The notes under the pieces are model-generated. The model did not search any database and was not told the origin of the DNA. It worked only from the letters and a program-made list of their open reading frames with translations. This document shows positions 22,404 to 34,138 of a stretch of DNA of 64,000 bases, one piece after another. The DNA comes from Cryptomeria japonica (Eukaryota > Streptophyta > Pinopsida > Cupressales > Cupressaceae). Each line of letters starts with the position of its first letter. The first letter of the stretch is position 1. Position numbers and translations under genes: made by a program. The stretch is from assembly GCF_030272615.1 (NCBI RefSeq), contig NC_081413.1, positions 183,160,951-183,224,950 on the forward strand. The letters are read 5' to 3'.

Positions 22404-23350
22404 GAGCGATTGGGAGTGGTTCAGTCACAGGAGTGGTTCCCCAAACCTTGGGCATTGATACCACGGTTGGCACAGGCTGACCTAGATGTCATTGAGAGAT
22501 GCAGCTTATCATCTTTGTTGGATATGTCTCGGTTCACTGTGAACTGGGGTTTACTTACAGTGCTCGCTGAGAGATGGCATAGTGACACGAACACCTTTCA
22601 CTTTCCCACTAGTGAGATGACGGTCACTCCAAATGACTATTACAGGATTTTGTGGATTCCCGTAGTAGGTGCTTTATTGCCGTATGAGCATACCGAGGAG
22701 GGTGGGACTGAGGCACTGCGGCGCATTTTTCACGATGAGATAGTGTGTGGGTATGAGATCCCATGGCATGAATTCCTAGATCTGGACTATGCGCCTCTCC
22801 CATTAGTACTAGCAGGTTTCATCGGTGGATTCCTTTGTCCCGACCATAGGTCGAAGGGATTCTCTGTGGGTTGGGGATTGGTGCTCGAGGAGATGGTGAC
22901 CCAAGGCCGCATGTTTGCTTGGGGATCAGCCATGTTAGCTCACTTGTACAGGGACCTATATGAGGTTCTGTATCTAGGTTATGGCAGTTTGTCAGTTGGC
23001 ATGACACTCTTACAGGCATGGTGTTGGGAGCACATTCTAGCAGCGAGGCCACTGGTGGATAGAGATAGGCCTGTTGGGCGGGCATATGCATATGGTTACA
23101 GGGGTCTAGTTGTCCAGCGTAAGCTGGGCAAACTTGAGCACTGGAGGAGGGTTTTGGATGATATAGATATGGTCGTCTGGCAATCATATACAGATTGTGA
23201 GGTCTGGGTCGAGGATGGGCTAGAGATGCCTTACGTTGTCATGAGTCACTTCTTGATAGGGCGGATACCCTTTGTGATTGAGAGATTCCAAGTTGGTAGG
23301 GTATACCACAGGGGACCTACTTATATGCATGTTGGAGATAGGACATACCG
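22404..23350 (+). CDS. antisense gene exon 2: plant mobile domain (PMD) protein
   Basis: Over 310 codons are open without a stop. The N-terminal block has RFTVNWGLLTVLAERWHSDT, followed by TFHFPTSEMTVTPNDYYRIL, the signature of the plant mobile domain (PF10536, aminotransferase-like), and the C-terminal part has PYVVMSHFLIGRIPFVIERF. PMD proteins occur in host genes of the MAIN/MAIL1 type and in transposable elements, including extra ORFs of Tat gypsy elements. The start is a splice acceptor (TTTTTCTTTTTGACAG). The GC content is clearly higher than that of the surrounding DNA. The domain shows no break until about 23350, where a one-base shift seems to have happened. Confidence 0.8.
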
Positions 23351-24206
23351 GATTGGGGCCCTACTATTGATAGCAGAGTAGCTGTAGCGGAGTTCTCCAG
23401 CTTAGTAGGTTAGATATGGGACTATGCTCCTGAGATACTAGATGCGGGGATGACACGTGAGTTTGTTGGTTTGTTTGCAGCTCATGGGGTGGCTAGGATA
23501 TCAGATCCTGAGGAGATGCGGCCTGCCTTTGATGATGATGAGGAGGAGGTTGGGGGAGATGGTGATGATGGAGATGATGGAGGTGGAGGAGGACGATGGG
23601 GGAGAGGATATCGGGGGAGGAGAGGAGATAGGGGTAGAGATGGGGGAGGTCAGGTGGAGAGAGCAGTTAGATGAGCTGTGATGGACAGAGGGAGAGGAGG
23701 GTTGGCGATCAGAGCAAGGGAGGAGGGGAGAATGGGAGAGGTGATGGCAGTGGTGGGAGGGATGGATGAGTGGAGATGGCCAACACAGAGGAGGAGGATT
23801 GATGAGTTATCTCCACCAGCACCTAGGATAGGTAGAGGGATAGGGGGTACCCCTTCACAAGTACCCCTACGGGTCCGGGTCTCGACACATGTGGAGGATG
23901 CTTAGATTAGGATGCTGCAGTTGACAGTTCGGTAGCTACAGGCTTAGCTATTGATGCAGCAGCATCAAATTACACAGCTGACCCTAAAGCATGATACGGA
24001 GATAGAGCGGCATGGTCAAGCTGGGAGGGAGCATTCAGAGAGCGGCAGCAGGTGGTTCGATGAGGGACATCATGAGAGAGTTGTCCTCGAGAGTGATGGA
24101 GGTGGAGTATTATCGACGCCATTATGAGGATGTCATGCCCAGGGAGCACAGAGTGCAAAGCTTTACGCAGGCGAGATCGAGTCGATCTCGAGAGACTGGG
24201 TCATAG
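23351..24206 (+). pseudogene. antisense gene, frameshifted C-terminal tail
   Basis: The PMD sense continues in another frame (IWDYAPEILDAGMTREFVGL near 23410), with a stop near 23413. It passes into an acidic run and then a Gly/Arg-rich tract (GGGGRWGRGYRGRRGDRGR near 23590) that looks like an RGG box, then a last helical part near 24012-24206 (MRDIMRELSSRVMEVEYYRR). Several stops show that this part is decayed. RGG-like tails suggest RNA binding, but this is only composition. Confidence 0.5.
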
Positions 24207-24559
24207 TCACAGAGCAGAGGCATGACAGGGCCCTTGAGATAGGATCCTCCTGGAGATCCAGGAGCTGGGACATCAGCTGCGAGACCATCCCCCTCAGGAG
24301 ATAGTCATACTTGAGAGACGATGTCTCTATTGTATTTTGGATCATTGTTTTGTTTGTACTGGGCACAGACATGACAGATTTTGTACATTTTGATCATTTT
24401 TGATATATATATATATAGATGACACCATTTTCTTTGATCATGTGATGTGTTATGGATGCATGTTCTTATATGTTCTTTCTTTACTTTATGATGATGCAAT
24501 GCTTAGATAGACGATATGATGCATGATCTAAATGTATGATGTATGATTTGATATGCTGT

Positions 24560-24809
24560 GAGATGTATGTTGAAAATGAGATGTATGATAATGATAATGA
24601 TGTGAGATGTATCTTGAAAATGAGATGCATGATAATGATAATGATGTGAGATGTATCTTGAAAATGAGATGTATGATGATGATAATGATGTGAGATGTAT
24701 CTTGAAAATGAGATGTATGATTATAATAATGATGCGAGATGTATCTTGAAAATGAGATGTATGATAATGATAATGATGTGAGATGTATCTTGAAAATGAG
24801 ATGTATGAT
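24560..24809 (+). repeat. 44-bp minisatellite, about 5.7 copies
   Basis: The unit GAGATGTATCTTGAAAAT plus GAGATGTATGATAATGATAA and TGATGT repeats with few changes. The whole array is bracketed by copies of ATGTATGATTTGATATGCTG (24537 and 24801 region), so it probably grew by slippage. It lies just past the antisense gene, before the integrase end. Confidence 0.9.
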
Positions 24810-24854
24810 TTGATATGCTGTGCAACTAAATGAAAGATTTAAAATTATATGCAA

Positions 24855-25870
24855 CTATTTGTAAAATGATAGGCAACTATTTGTTTTTGGAGCATCCTCA
24901 TTCTGTATTTGTCATCTCGATATAACCATATGTTATTTTCTTTTGATATAGGTATCATCATTGAGCATTGATTTGTTTGGGATATGTTAAAAATTTCTAC
25001 AAGAATAATGGTATAATTGAACCATAATGACCTGAGAAAAATTTACATGATGTTTGATTTTGCAAGATAGCACAAGCGTCAAGGTATAATTGAACTAGGA
25101 CAACCAGAGTGTGGATTGTGTATAAACGGACAAGATTAAACCATTTGTATGCATAAAGTGGAATAATGTCTTTAGTGATATTCGATGTATCACATCTCGA
25201 GACAAGTATTTACATAGTACAAGTGAATGCCTCCTAGATAGAAGACTAAAAAAATATTGGAGGTTTCCCATGATCTCTAGCTTTGAAGCATTGTTGAGAA
25301 AATGCAGAGAATCCAATAATTTAAAAAGTTCAAATGCAAAAACAGTCAAGACTTTATGCAATAATGCAACATTTAGTACTTCAGAAAATCATCCATCTTA
25401 GTATTTTTTGTATTTCTTGTTTTAGCGATCCAATATTTTTCTCTACGATGGAGTGAAGTTTTTGGTTGTTTGGATGTGATGTTTCTGAGTTTTGCAAATA
25501 GTTTTGATGTCTTGAATGTGTTGCAAGTTTTGATGATTTATTGCCCCTAGCTGAGTGTGCCTCTTGATGTGAATATGTACAGTGATTACCAAGCCATGGT
25601 AAAATGTGGTGAGAGGATATATGGATACACCAGGATAGTGACTACGCTAAGTATGTCCTGACTGGATATTTGCTAAGTGTTGGGTGATGGCCGATAGTAC
25701 TTTACTGCAGGGGTATAGATATAGATGAAGGAGTTGTCCTCTCACAATAGCACCTGTTACCAGGTTTTCACCAGTTGCTTTTATTGTACCTTTTTATTTG
25801 CTTTTTCTTGATCTTTGATTTTTTTTGGTTTTTTGCTTTTTCGGTGCATTAGGCTACTCAAGTGTAGTAT
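24855..25870. other. untranslated stretch between integrase end and antisense gene end
   Basis: No gene is visible on either strand. It is the 3' untranslated part of both convergent transcripts, the retroelement from the right and the antisense gene from the left. Confidence 0.5.
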
Positions 25871-27322
25871 TTCTTCAGATGAATGTTGTTAGTTGGTTCA
25901 TCAAGCACATCTCCTTCTGAAGTTGTAAGCTAATAAGAACCTGATCCATAGACTGATATGATGATATAGGGACCCAACCAGTTAGGTTCAAATTTCCCTT
26001 TCTTTTCTCGATCTTGCTGATTTCTTGGATTTTCTTTGAGGACTAGGTCACCAACTTTGAAGTTGCGAGGGATGACCTTGTGATTGTAGTTTCTGCACAT
26101 GCATTGCTGATATGCTTTGAGATGAGTGTAAGCATGCTAACATCTTTCATCTAATAGTTCCAGTTCTTGCAGTCGGTTGACTCGATACTCTTCATCCAAA
26201 ATTAAGCCTTTTAGAGAGACTCTAAGAGATGGAATTTCTACCTCCAGTGGTAAAGTAGCTTTGAATCCATAGACCAATGAGAAAGGTGTGGCTCCTGTAG
26301 GTGTACGGATGCTGGTTTTGTATGCCCAAAGTGCTGGATTGAGTTGTATATGCCAATCTTTACCTGCATCATTTACTGTTTTCTTGAGGATTTTCAGTAT
26401 TGTTTTGTTGGATGCTTCTGCTTGACCATTCCCTTAGGGGTAGTATGGCATAGAGAACCGATGTTTTATTTTGAATTGTTCACATAGTTCTCAGACATCT
26501 TGGTTTTTGAACGGTTGTCCATTATCGGTGATGATGAAACTTGGAATACCATATCTGCAGATTAGATAGTTCAGGATAAAAGACGCAATTTGTTTTCCTA
26601 TTACTGTGGTCATGGGGACTGCTTCTATCCACTTGGTAGAGTATTATGTTGCAGTTATAATGAACTTGTGTCCATTTGAAGATGAAGGATGAATTTTTCT
26701 GACCAAGTCTAGTCCCCACTAACAAAAGGGACAGGATGTTGTAAATGGCTGTAGTTCTTGTACTGGTGCATGTATCAGATTGCCATGGATCTGGCACTTA
26801 GGACACTTCTTGGCGAAGTGGTAAGAATCTTTTTCCATAGTAAGCCAGTAGTATCCCATTCTTAGAAGATTTTTAGCAAGAGTAGTCCCACTTCAATGTG
26901 TGCCACAAATACCTTCATGAAGCTCATGTAAAGCGGAATTAGATTCATTTTGATCAAGGCAACAAAGAAGAGTACCATCTAGACCTCGACGATACAAAGT
27001 ATCAGCAGTAAGGGTATAACGAGCGGCTTGTCGGATAAAATTACATTTTTGGTTACAAGATTGGTCAATGGGTAGGATGTTGTTCTTTAGATAATCATAT
27101 ATCGGTCCATACAATGGAGAATCTGAAACGGTTAAGGCATAGACAACATGGGATTCAGAGTGGTCAGAGGCCGGGGAGAACAGTTGCTCTACCAGAAACT
27201 CATAACGACTCTATTGCTCTGGAATTTGTAGTAATGAAGCGATAGTAGCCATGGCATCGGCTACTTTTTTGTTCAACCTTGGTATTTGCTCGAAGGTGAT
27301 GCGTACAAAATATTGTTTGAAG
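25871..27322 (-). pseudogene. Tat-like integrase
   Basis: The zinc part has HELHEGICGTH near 26900 and KKCPKCQIHG near 26800. The core has the first Asp in WGLDLVRKI, the second in FIITDNGQPF near 26525 and the Glu in GNGQAEASN near 26420. The C-terminal part runs through [18 protein letters not shown] to LGPYIIISV near 25950. It joins the polymerase part after a frameshift near 27325, and stops at 26895 (after the zinc His), 26495 and 26138 break it. No chromodomain follows, in line with the Tat lineage. Confidence 0.85.
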
Positions 27323-27862
27323 TCATCCACCATTCACTTGTAGGGTAGTAGCTTTGTCATCCTTTTTCTGATAGTCATTGTTGATTTGATTGACGACTAG
27401 TTGTGAATCTCCATAGACCATTAACTCTGTGATTTTCCATTCTATGGCCATTTTGATGCCTATAACCAATGTCTCATATTCAGCCACATTGTTCGTGCAT
27501 GGGAACATAAGTTGATATGATCTTGGTATGGTATGCGCTTCAGGAGTGATGAATAGAATGCCAACACCTGAACCATGTTGTGTGTAGGATCCGTCAAAGT
27601 ATAGGGTCCATTGTGTGGTAGAAATAGTAAGAATGTCTCTGTCCAGAAATTCAATCTCCATAGTTTGTTTTCCTGGTAGCGATGCTTCAGCTAGTTGATC
27701 TGCAATTGCTTGTCCTTTGATGGCTCTTCTTTCTGTGTATTGGATGTCAAATTCACTAAGAATCATGACCCATTTAGCCAACCGGCCGGTAAGAGATGCC
27801 TTGCTGAGTAGATATTTGAGAGGATCAATTTTGGCCACTAGCTTAATTGTGTGTGCTAGCAT
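27323..27862 (-). pseudogene. second (archaeal-type) RNase H of the Tat-like element
   Basis: TLYFDGSYTQHGSGVGILF near 27600 has the first catalytic Asp, NNVAEYETLVIGIKMAIEW the Glu, and VYGDSQLVVNQINNDYQ the second Asp. This is an RNase H distinct from the one fused to reverse transcriptase. An additional RNase H is known from the Tat lineage. It lies in the same frame as the polymerase. Confidence 0.88.
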
Positions 27863-29275
27863 ATAATGTCAGAACTTTTGAGATGCGAAGACTACCATTA
27901 GACAAGCCTTCTCAATGAATGTATAGTTGAGTTCATAGCCATTCAATGTCCTACTGATGTAGTATATGGCTCGCTCCTTTCCTTGTTGATCTTCTTGTGC
28001 CAATAATGCTCCCAGTGATATATCTATCATTGAAATATATAAAATAAGGGGCTTTCCTACTACCGATGGTACTAGAACTGGTGGGTTCATCAGATACTAT
28101 TTGATTTGATAAAAAGATTCTGCACACTTGGCCTCCCATCTGAAAGGTACATTCTTATGGAGCAAATGATTGAATGGTAGACTTTTATTAGCTAGTTGAG
28201 CAATGAATCGCCTGATTGATTGGAGTCGTCCTTGTAGAGATCTGAGTTGACTGATATTCTTTGGTGGTTGCATCTCCATAATGGCTTGTACCTTTGCTAG
28301 ATCAACTTCAATACCTTTAGCTGAGACTATGTAGCCTAGTAATTTGCCAGATGTAACCCCGAAGACACACTTCTTAGGGTTGAGCCTGACTTGGAATTTC
28401 TCCAATCGATCAAAGATCTTTGTTAGGATGCTGAGGTGTTATGCTCTAGTGAAGGATTTAGCTAGTAAATCATCCACATAGTCTTCCATGAAGGTATGCA
28501 TCATGTCATAGAAGATTGTTGTCATTGCCCATTGATAAGTAGCTCCTGCATTCTTTAAGCCGAAAGGCATAACATTCCAATAGTATGTTCCCCAAGGATA
28601 GGTGAATGCTATTTTATCTCTATCCTCTGGGGCTATTTTTATTTGATTATAGCCTGAAAAACCATCCATTAGTAAGAGCATTGCATGGCCTACTGTGAGG
28701 TCGACAATTATGTCAATACTGGGTAGAGGAAAGTCATCCTTTGGACAAGCTTTGTTGACATCTCTGAAATCATTGCAGATCCTGATACTGCCATCTGGTT
28801 TTGATACTGGTACTATGTTGGAGATCCATTCTGCATAGTCGATGGGTCAGATGAATCCGACATCTAATAGTTTCTTCAGTTCAACCTTGACCATGAGTGC
28901 CACCTATGGATTCATCTTTCATAGTTTTTGCTTGACTGGCTTAACTCCTGGAGAGATGGACAAGTGATGCATGATTAGGTGTGGATCAATCCCGACCATA
29001 TCTGCATATGACCAAGCAAAGTTAATTTGCTTTTCTTTAAAAAAGATGAGAAATGCTGATCTTTCATCCTCTGTTAGAGATTCTGCTAGGTGTATGTTTT
29101 TTACTGCTTCTGTAGTACCAATGTTGATTGATTGAGTGGGTTCAATCAATATGGGTGATCGCTCATGAAAATGTTCAGGAAGAGTGTCAAGTCTCCCATC
29201 CTTAGGTGCCTTAAAAAGGTTTTCACCTTTAGATGCATCCTTTATTTTTACTTTTTTGTGATCTAGAGCTGCCAT
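27863..29275 (-). pseudogene. Tat-like reverse transcriptase and first RNase H
   Basis: RT begins near 29000 with DPHLIMHHLSISPGVKPVKQ, continues with DDFPLPSIDIIVDL, GFSGYNQIKIAPEDRDKIAF and MPFGLKNAGATYQ, and has an intact catalytic box EDYVDDLLA near 28460. The connection LGYIVSAKGIEVDLAKVQAI is near 28330. The RNase H part carries YISRTLNGYELNYTFIEKAC near 27930. The frame is shared with gag and protease, and stops occur near 28915, 28840, 28436 and 28094. Confidence 0.88.
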
Positions 29276-29833
29276 TGATTGGTTTTCAGCATTAGATCTT
29301 TTATTTGGTTCATTTTTGCGACTGAGAGACTTGGCACTCCCTAGTTTGCAGACATCATTACTTCATTCACTGGTAGAGCCTATTTCCAGGTTAATAGTAC
29401 ATAGGTAGTGGATAATAGATTCATCGTCTGGGAAAATTGGTATATCATGTATTTCAGGTTCATCCTAGTCAATGAGGTTGGGAAAGACAAGTGGTAAGGA
29501 ATCGTTTGGTGGATCAAGTTCTGCTCCTGTAAGTGTCAAGACAAAGGTTTCATTGTGATTGGATTTGGTTGTAAAGAAGTCAAGGATGTCATCGAGGTCT
29601 TCGATGGTATCATCTTCCATATAGACTTGTTCATAATGTTTCTGTTTGCTTTCCTTGGCGTCATAGATATTCTGCGGTCCAAATTCAAGAGGTCTATCGT
29701 CTGCGTTATGCTCTTCTTGAGAAAGGGATATGGAGCCAGTATTGTTAGTGATATCTCTAGTAGCATTTGAGCAGCTACCCCATTCATATTCATTGGAATC
29801 AATTTCTGAGTTATCATCCCAGATTTTATCCAT
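29276..29833 (-). pseudogene. acidic linker upstream of reverse transcriptase
   Basis: The frame continues from G-patch to reverse transcriptase through an Asp/Glu/Asn-rich region (MEDDTIEDLDDILDFFTTK near 29600, FVLTLTGAELDPPNDSLPL near 29520). No domain is recognised. It is part of the polyprotein because the frame is the same on both sides. Confidence 0.6.
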
Positions 29834-30121
29834 GTTGTAAACAGGTATGTTTTAGGGTGAAAATAGATCTTTGATGATGGATACCAGTTTGATAGTTTTT
29901 GCTGATTCAGTGTCGGATCCTGCTTCTACTTTTTGTATTTGTTCATAGACTGTGCCTCCTTTAGGAGATGATTATGTTAGTTTTTGAGATATTGGTGTTT
30001 GAATATGAGCTACTATAGCAGATATGGCCTTTGTATGAATGAGGAGATTATCCTAATGTTGCTTCTGTTCTTGACATTCACGTGCCTTGCGGATTGTTTC
30101 TACTGACTCAAATAGTGCTTC

Positions 30122-30613
30122 CTACCAGGATTCTTCTTTGTACTTCTTCTTAGCTTTCCATTGAGGTTTTGGAGTTATGCATGGTGTCTTTCTTAATAGG
30201 AAAGTGAGTTTACAACCCAATCCTATTTTGTCTCTCCTGGGCTGTGAAGGAAGATCTATGGGTTCAGTGACTCCTTCTTTGCGTTTTCCAATAGACCCTT
30301 TACCGTCATATCCCATTTGTTGCATGATTAAGTAGCCCTTTCCATATAGGTGTGTTGGTAGAACTATATCCAGAGCAGCTGCTCTATTATCTTGTTCCTC
30401 GTCTTTATATAACCAGCTAAGAATGTCCTTATCTTCTGATTCATGTGCTAGAGTGCCTAGTTGGATGAAGGTACCATCAAATTTGGTGATGGGCTGAGTT
30501 ACCTGATGTGTTGATGTAGTGGGTAATCCATGAGATCTGGGTGATGTTACTAATTTGGCCAAACACATGGGTTCCAAAGAGTATTCTCCCATACCTTGTT
30601 CTCTGATTTGCAT
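30122..30613 (-). pseudogene. G-patch segment of the Tat-like polyprotein
   Basis: The segment YGKGYLIMQQMGYDGKGSIG, followed by KRKEGVTEPIDLPSQPRRDK, matches the glycine-patch pattern (hydrophobic-MGY-x-GKG-x-G), which binds RNA or partners of RNA helicases. It lies between protease and reverse transcriptase in the same frame. G-patches are known in some retroviral and retroelement polyproteins next to protease. Confidence 0.7.
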
Positions 30614-30655
30614 TTTCTGCTTGAAATCTCTAGGTAATGATTCAGACTTTGCCTT

Positions 30656-31405
30656 CTATAAATCTGATGTTGAGGATCTATGTTTTTCCCTATTATGGGG
30701 AATCAAACTATCCTGGGCTGCCCCCATTGCATTACAATGTTGAAATGGATTGTGATTAGCAGATATACAGACCTCTTGTCTGTTATAGGGAAATTTGACA
30801 CACTGGTGATACGTAGAAGGCACTGCTTGCATTTCATGTATCCAAGGTCGACCTAATAAAATATTGTATGTGAGGTCTATGTCTAAGACCTGACACATAG
30901 TATCCTTTTGCACTGGTCAAACTTGAATGGGTAACATCACAGTTCCTTTAGATGACCTTTCCTCATCATCATATGCCTTTATGGTAATCTTTGTACGTGG
31001 ATCAATAGACTCTTCTAAGAAGCCTAATGCATGGATAAGTTTTAAGGTACATATATTAAGTCCAACTCCTCCATCTATCAATACTCTTTTTACTCGGTGT
31101 TTATAAACGATGACTTCAATATGGAGAGGTGTGTTATGCGGATGACTTAAGGAAGTATTATCATGCTCTGAGAAGGTGAGATTATGAGGCCCTGCCATAC
31201 GAGCGACAATGGCTTGAAATTTGACTGCTTCCAGATCTTGAGGTACATTGGTTTCCAATAGCGCTTGTTCCAATATGTCTTTGTGTTTTGGGGATAATTT
31301 TAATAATTCTAGTATAGATATTTGAGCCAGAGTTTTGCGTAGTTGGCTGACTAAATCATATTGGATTTTTGGTGTAGTGGTTCTCGGTGCTGTATGTCCC
31401 TTCAA
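30656..31405 (-). pseudogene. Tat-like aspartic protease
   Basis: The active-site block is VKRVLIDGGVGLNICTLKLI near 31075 (Asp-Gly-Gly where many have Asp-Gly-Ser). The flap side and second half follow with TKITIKAYDDEERSSKGTVM and, after a stop at 30914, [20 protein letters not shown] near 30870, a conserved end of gypsy proteases. The same frame runs into the G-patch. Confidence 0.82.
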
Positions 31406-31459
31406 GACATATTTCTGAGCTCTAGTTGTTACATTGATAGATTTATGATCATGCTGGTT

Positions 31460-33289
31460 TCAGATTGTGATGACATTTACATGATGGTCTTCAGCTGATA
31501 TGTGATTGATGGTGTTATTGTAGATGTGGTTGATACGAGATCCACCTGTATAGTTTGAGGTTGAAGCTCCATCTTTGTTGTAGTTTGGAAGAGGATTTTT
31601 AAAGGCTCTGTGGTCACCATTTGTTTTGAGACCATCTACTGTTAAATCACCTTGATCAATCATGTCTTGAACAATGTTTTTCAATCTCATGCAATCGTTC
31701 GTTCAATGACCTTTGTTACAATGAAAATCACAATAGTGTGAATCATTCCACCAAGGTGGTTTGATTTGGGGTTCGTAGTTGATGATTGCAGGCAAAGAGA
31801 GAATCTTGTTTGCCAGGAGCTCTCTGAATGCTGATTCTAGTGATTGTCCCAGTGGTGTGAAGACATGTTTTTGGAAATTGTTAGTGTTGTTGCGCGAATT
31901 GTTATTAGGTCATTGATTCGTGTTTTTTTTTTTAGTATTGTTGGTGTTGTTTGCGTTGGGTTGACCTTGATTGGTATTCGGTGCGTATGTGTTAGCGTCT
32001 GGGTTAGCACCTTTAGGATTCTTTGTAGCTTGAGGATTTCCTGATAATGTGAGCACTGGTTGCTTAGATTTTGGATCATGTGATTCATTACTACCTTCAT
32101 TTTTGTTTCGAGTCCGGAATCTGGACTTGTCTAAGTTGTTGTTTTGGTTATTGTAATTTGATGAATTTGTTCCTTCTTTGAAGAATTTGAGCGTTCCCTT
32201 TTTGACACATGCCTCTTCTACTTGAATGCCATTTTCAATCAATTTAGCGAAGGATGGTATGCATTGGAGTTTGAGCCGGTAACTCATCTCACCATTCAAG
32301 TTGTCAATGAAAATTTCCATTTTCTCCTTTTCAGGAATGTCTCGAGGATATCGTGAAACCATACGTCGCCAACATTGAAGGAATATCATGAATGTTTCAT
32401 TTTTTTTCTGTTTGGTGTTGTAGACGTCTAGCATGGTTATAGCATGTTGAATGTTATAGGAATATTGTGTTATGAATTTGTTAACCAATTCATCAAACAA
32501 TCTGACAGGCGGTGTAATTTTGGATAACCATTCCATTGTTTGTCCTCCCAAGCTTCTGGGGAATAACCTCATCAGATAGGTGTCATCATGAGCAAATTCA
32601 AGACTCATGGTACAGAATTCTCTGACATGATCACAGGGATCACTCTTTCCATCGTATTTGTCAATTTTAGGCACGTCTGAGTTTCGAGGAAAAGGGATCA
32701 TGTGCAATCTTCTATCAAAGGGATAAGGACAAATTTCATTTAATGAGTACCGTACTGTCATCCCTTGTTGCATGTCTTGCATTTGTCTTTGTAACATTTG
32801 CATTTGTTGAGTAAGGGAAACCAAAGGTGTATTGTTTTGCCGAGGGAAGAGTTCTTCCCTTGCATTGATCCGGGGTTGAAACGGTGTATGGAATGGTATG
32901 TTTTGCTTGGGGATATTTTGTCTTGGTGTATGTTGTTCTGGTATGTTTTGCTCGGGGATATCTTGTTCAGGGTCGCGTGATTCCCCTTCTCATTGTCATT
33001 CTTGATATTCATAATGTTGAGGTCTCATTCTAAACACATCTGCATCAAGGTCTTCAGGGAGTTTGACTCCTTTGCTTGTGAGCATGAGCAAGTATTTTTC
33101 CTTGTCATTTTCCATGAGCCTTTCTACAAGCTTTTGGAATGAAGCACTTTCTTGGCATTCCTAAAGAAGCTCTTCATAAATTTTAGTATTCTCTAGGTGT
33201 GGACCTTCAAAAGGATTTGATAACCTTCGATTCATACTGGATTCTACTTGTGCCTCGCTTTGTTTGTTTTGAGAGCGAGTAACAGGCAT
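31460..33289 (-). pseudogene. Tat-like gag
   Basis: An ATG at 33289 (PVTRSQNKQ) opens gag, one base after the stop of the upstream small ORF. The core YDGKSDPCDHVREFCTMSLE near 32660, MRLFPRSLGGQTMEWLSKI and NEKMEIF-like segments form the Retrotrans_gag domain. A zinc finger of the form YCDFHCNKGH-x-TNDC lies at about 31690-31735, with a stop inside it where Arg is likely. Stops near 33164, 33004 and 32998 also fit Gln or Arg codons. In between is a low-complexity Asn/Gln/Thr-rich part (31910-32150). Confidence 0.85.
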
Positions 33290-33290
33290 T

Positions 33291-33677
33291 TTAGTAGAAA
33301 CTTTCTATGATGAAAGGGACAAAATCCTCTTTGATATGTCGCTCGGGAGTTGGTGGCTCAAGTCGGGGTGTGTTGTAAGTGATGCACTCGTCGAGCAAGA
33401 ATGCCAGATTGATCTTTCCTCCATGGTTTATGATTTGATTAAATGCAGATTTTTGACAATATGCCCTAGTATTTAAAGGCTCTTTGTCAAATTCGTTAGA
33501 TTTGTTTTGGATATAAAGTTTAACGTGATGAAGGAATGTTGGATGAGATTTGAAGAGTTGACTATTGATGTATAAAAATTTGATTCTTTTGATAAATTTG
33601 GAAAAACTTGGTTGTTGTTTCTTCAATGTGGTGTTATGATAAATATTCTTTCTTCTCAGAATATGGGGATTAGTCAT
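33291..33677 (-). CDS. small intact ORF just upstream of Tat-like gag, function unknown
   Basis: This 128-codon ORF starts MTNPHILRRKN and ends DFVPFIIESFY with TAA, one base before the gag ATG. It is basic at the N-terminus and has no stop, unlike the neighbouring polyprotein. No known domain is seen. It could be a leader ORF that affects gag translation, or a chance frame; its close abutment to gag is the main argument for the former. Confidence 0.4.
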   Translation of the reverse strand: MTNPHILRRKNIYHNTTLKKQQPSFSKFIKRIKFLYINSQLFKSHPTFLHHVKLYIQNKSNEFDKEPLNTRAYCQKSAFNQIINHGGKINLAFLLDECITYNTPRLEPPTPERHIKEDFVPFIIESFY

Positions 33678-34138
33678 GCATAAGTGATCAATGGTTTCCT
33701 TTGAATTGTTTTGGATTCAGTTGATCTTGCTTTGAAAATTCAAGTTTTTACTTTATCAAAGTGAAGGTTTAGATGCCCCTTCATGACAAAGCATGTCAAA
33801 TGATATGGATAAAGTCTCCCGATATGGAAACTTGATTTGACAACCTGAGGTTTTAAATAAGTGTTTTTGAGATGAAATCTGTGAGATGATAAAGGACCCT
33901 TTTGCCACTTGTGATGATGTTTCCTGATTTTGATAGGATAGATATGTTTTATCGTGTGATCAGTTTTGGATTTTTACTTTTGTTTGACACAAATTTTGCT
34001 TAAGAAATAGTTCTTAAAGCTTTGTTTTTGCTACTCTATTTTGACGAAAAATGATGCTGATGGAAAGAGGTTTCCAATACTGTTTTTGAAATTTTCAAAA
34101 TTCCTCACTATTTTGCCCCCTGTTTTTCCATTTTTTGG

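Noticed and set aside
24528-24854. Minus-strand frame with a Ser/His-rich repeated peptide
   Set aside because: It is the 44-bp minisatellite read as protein.
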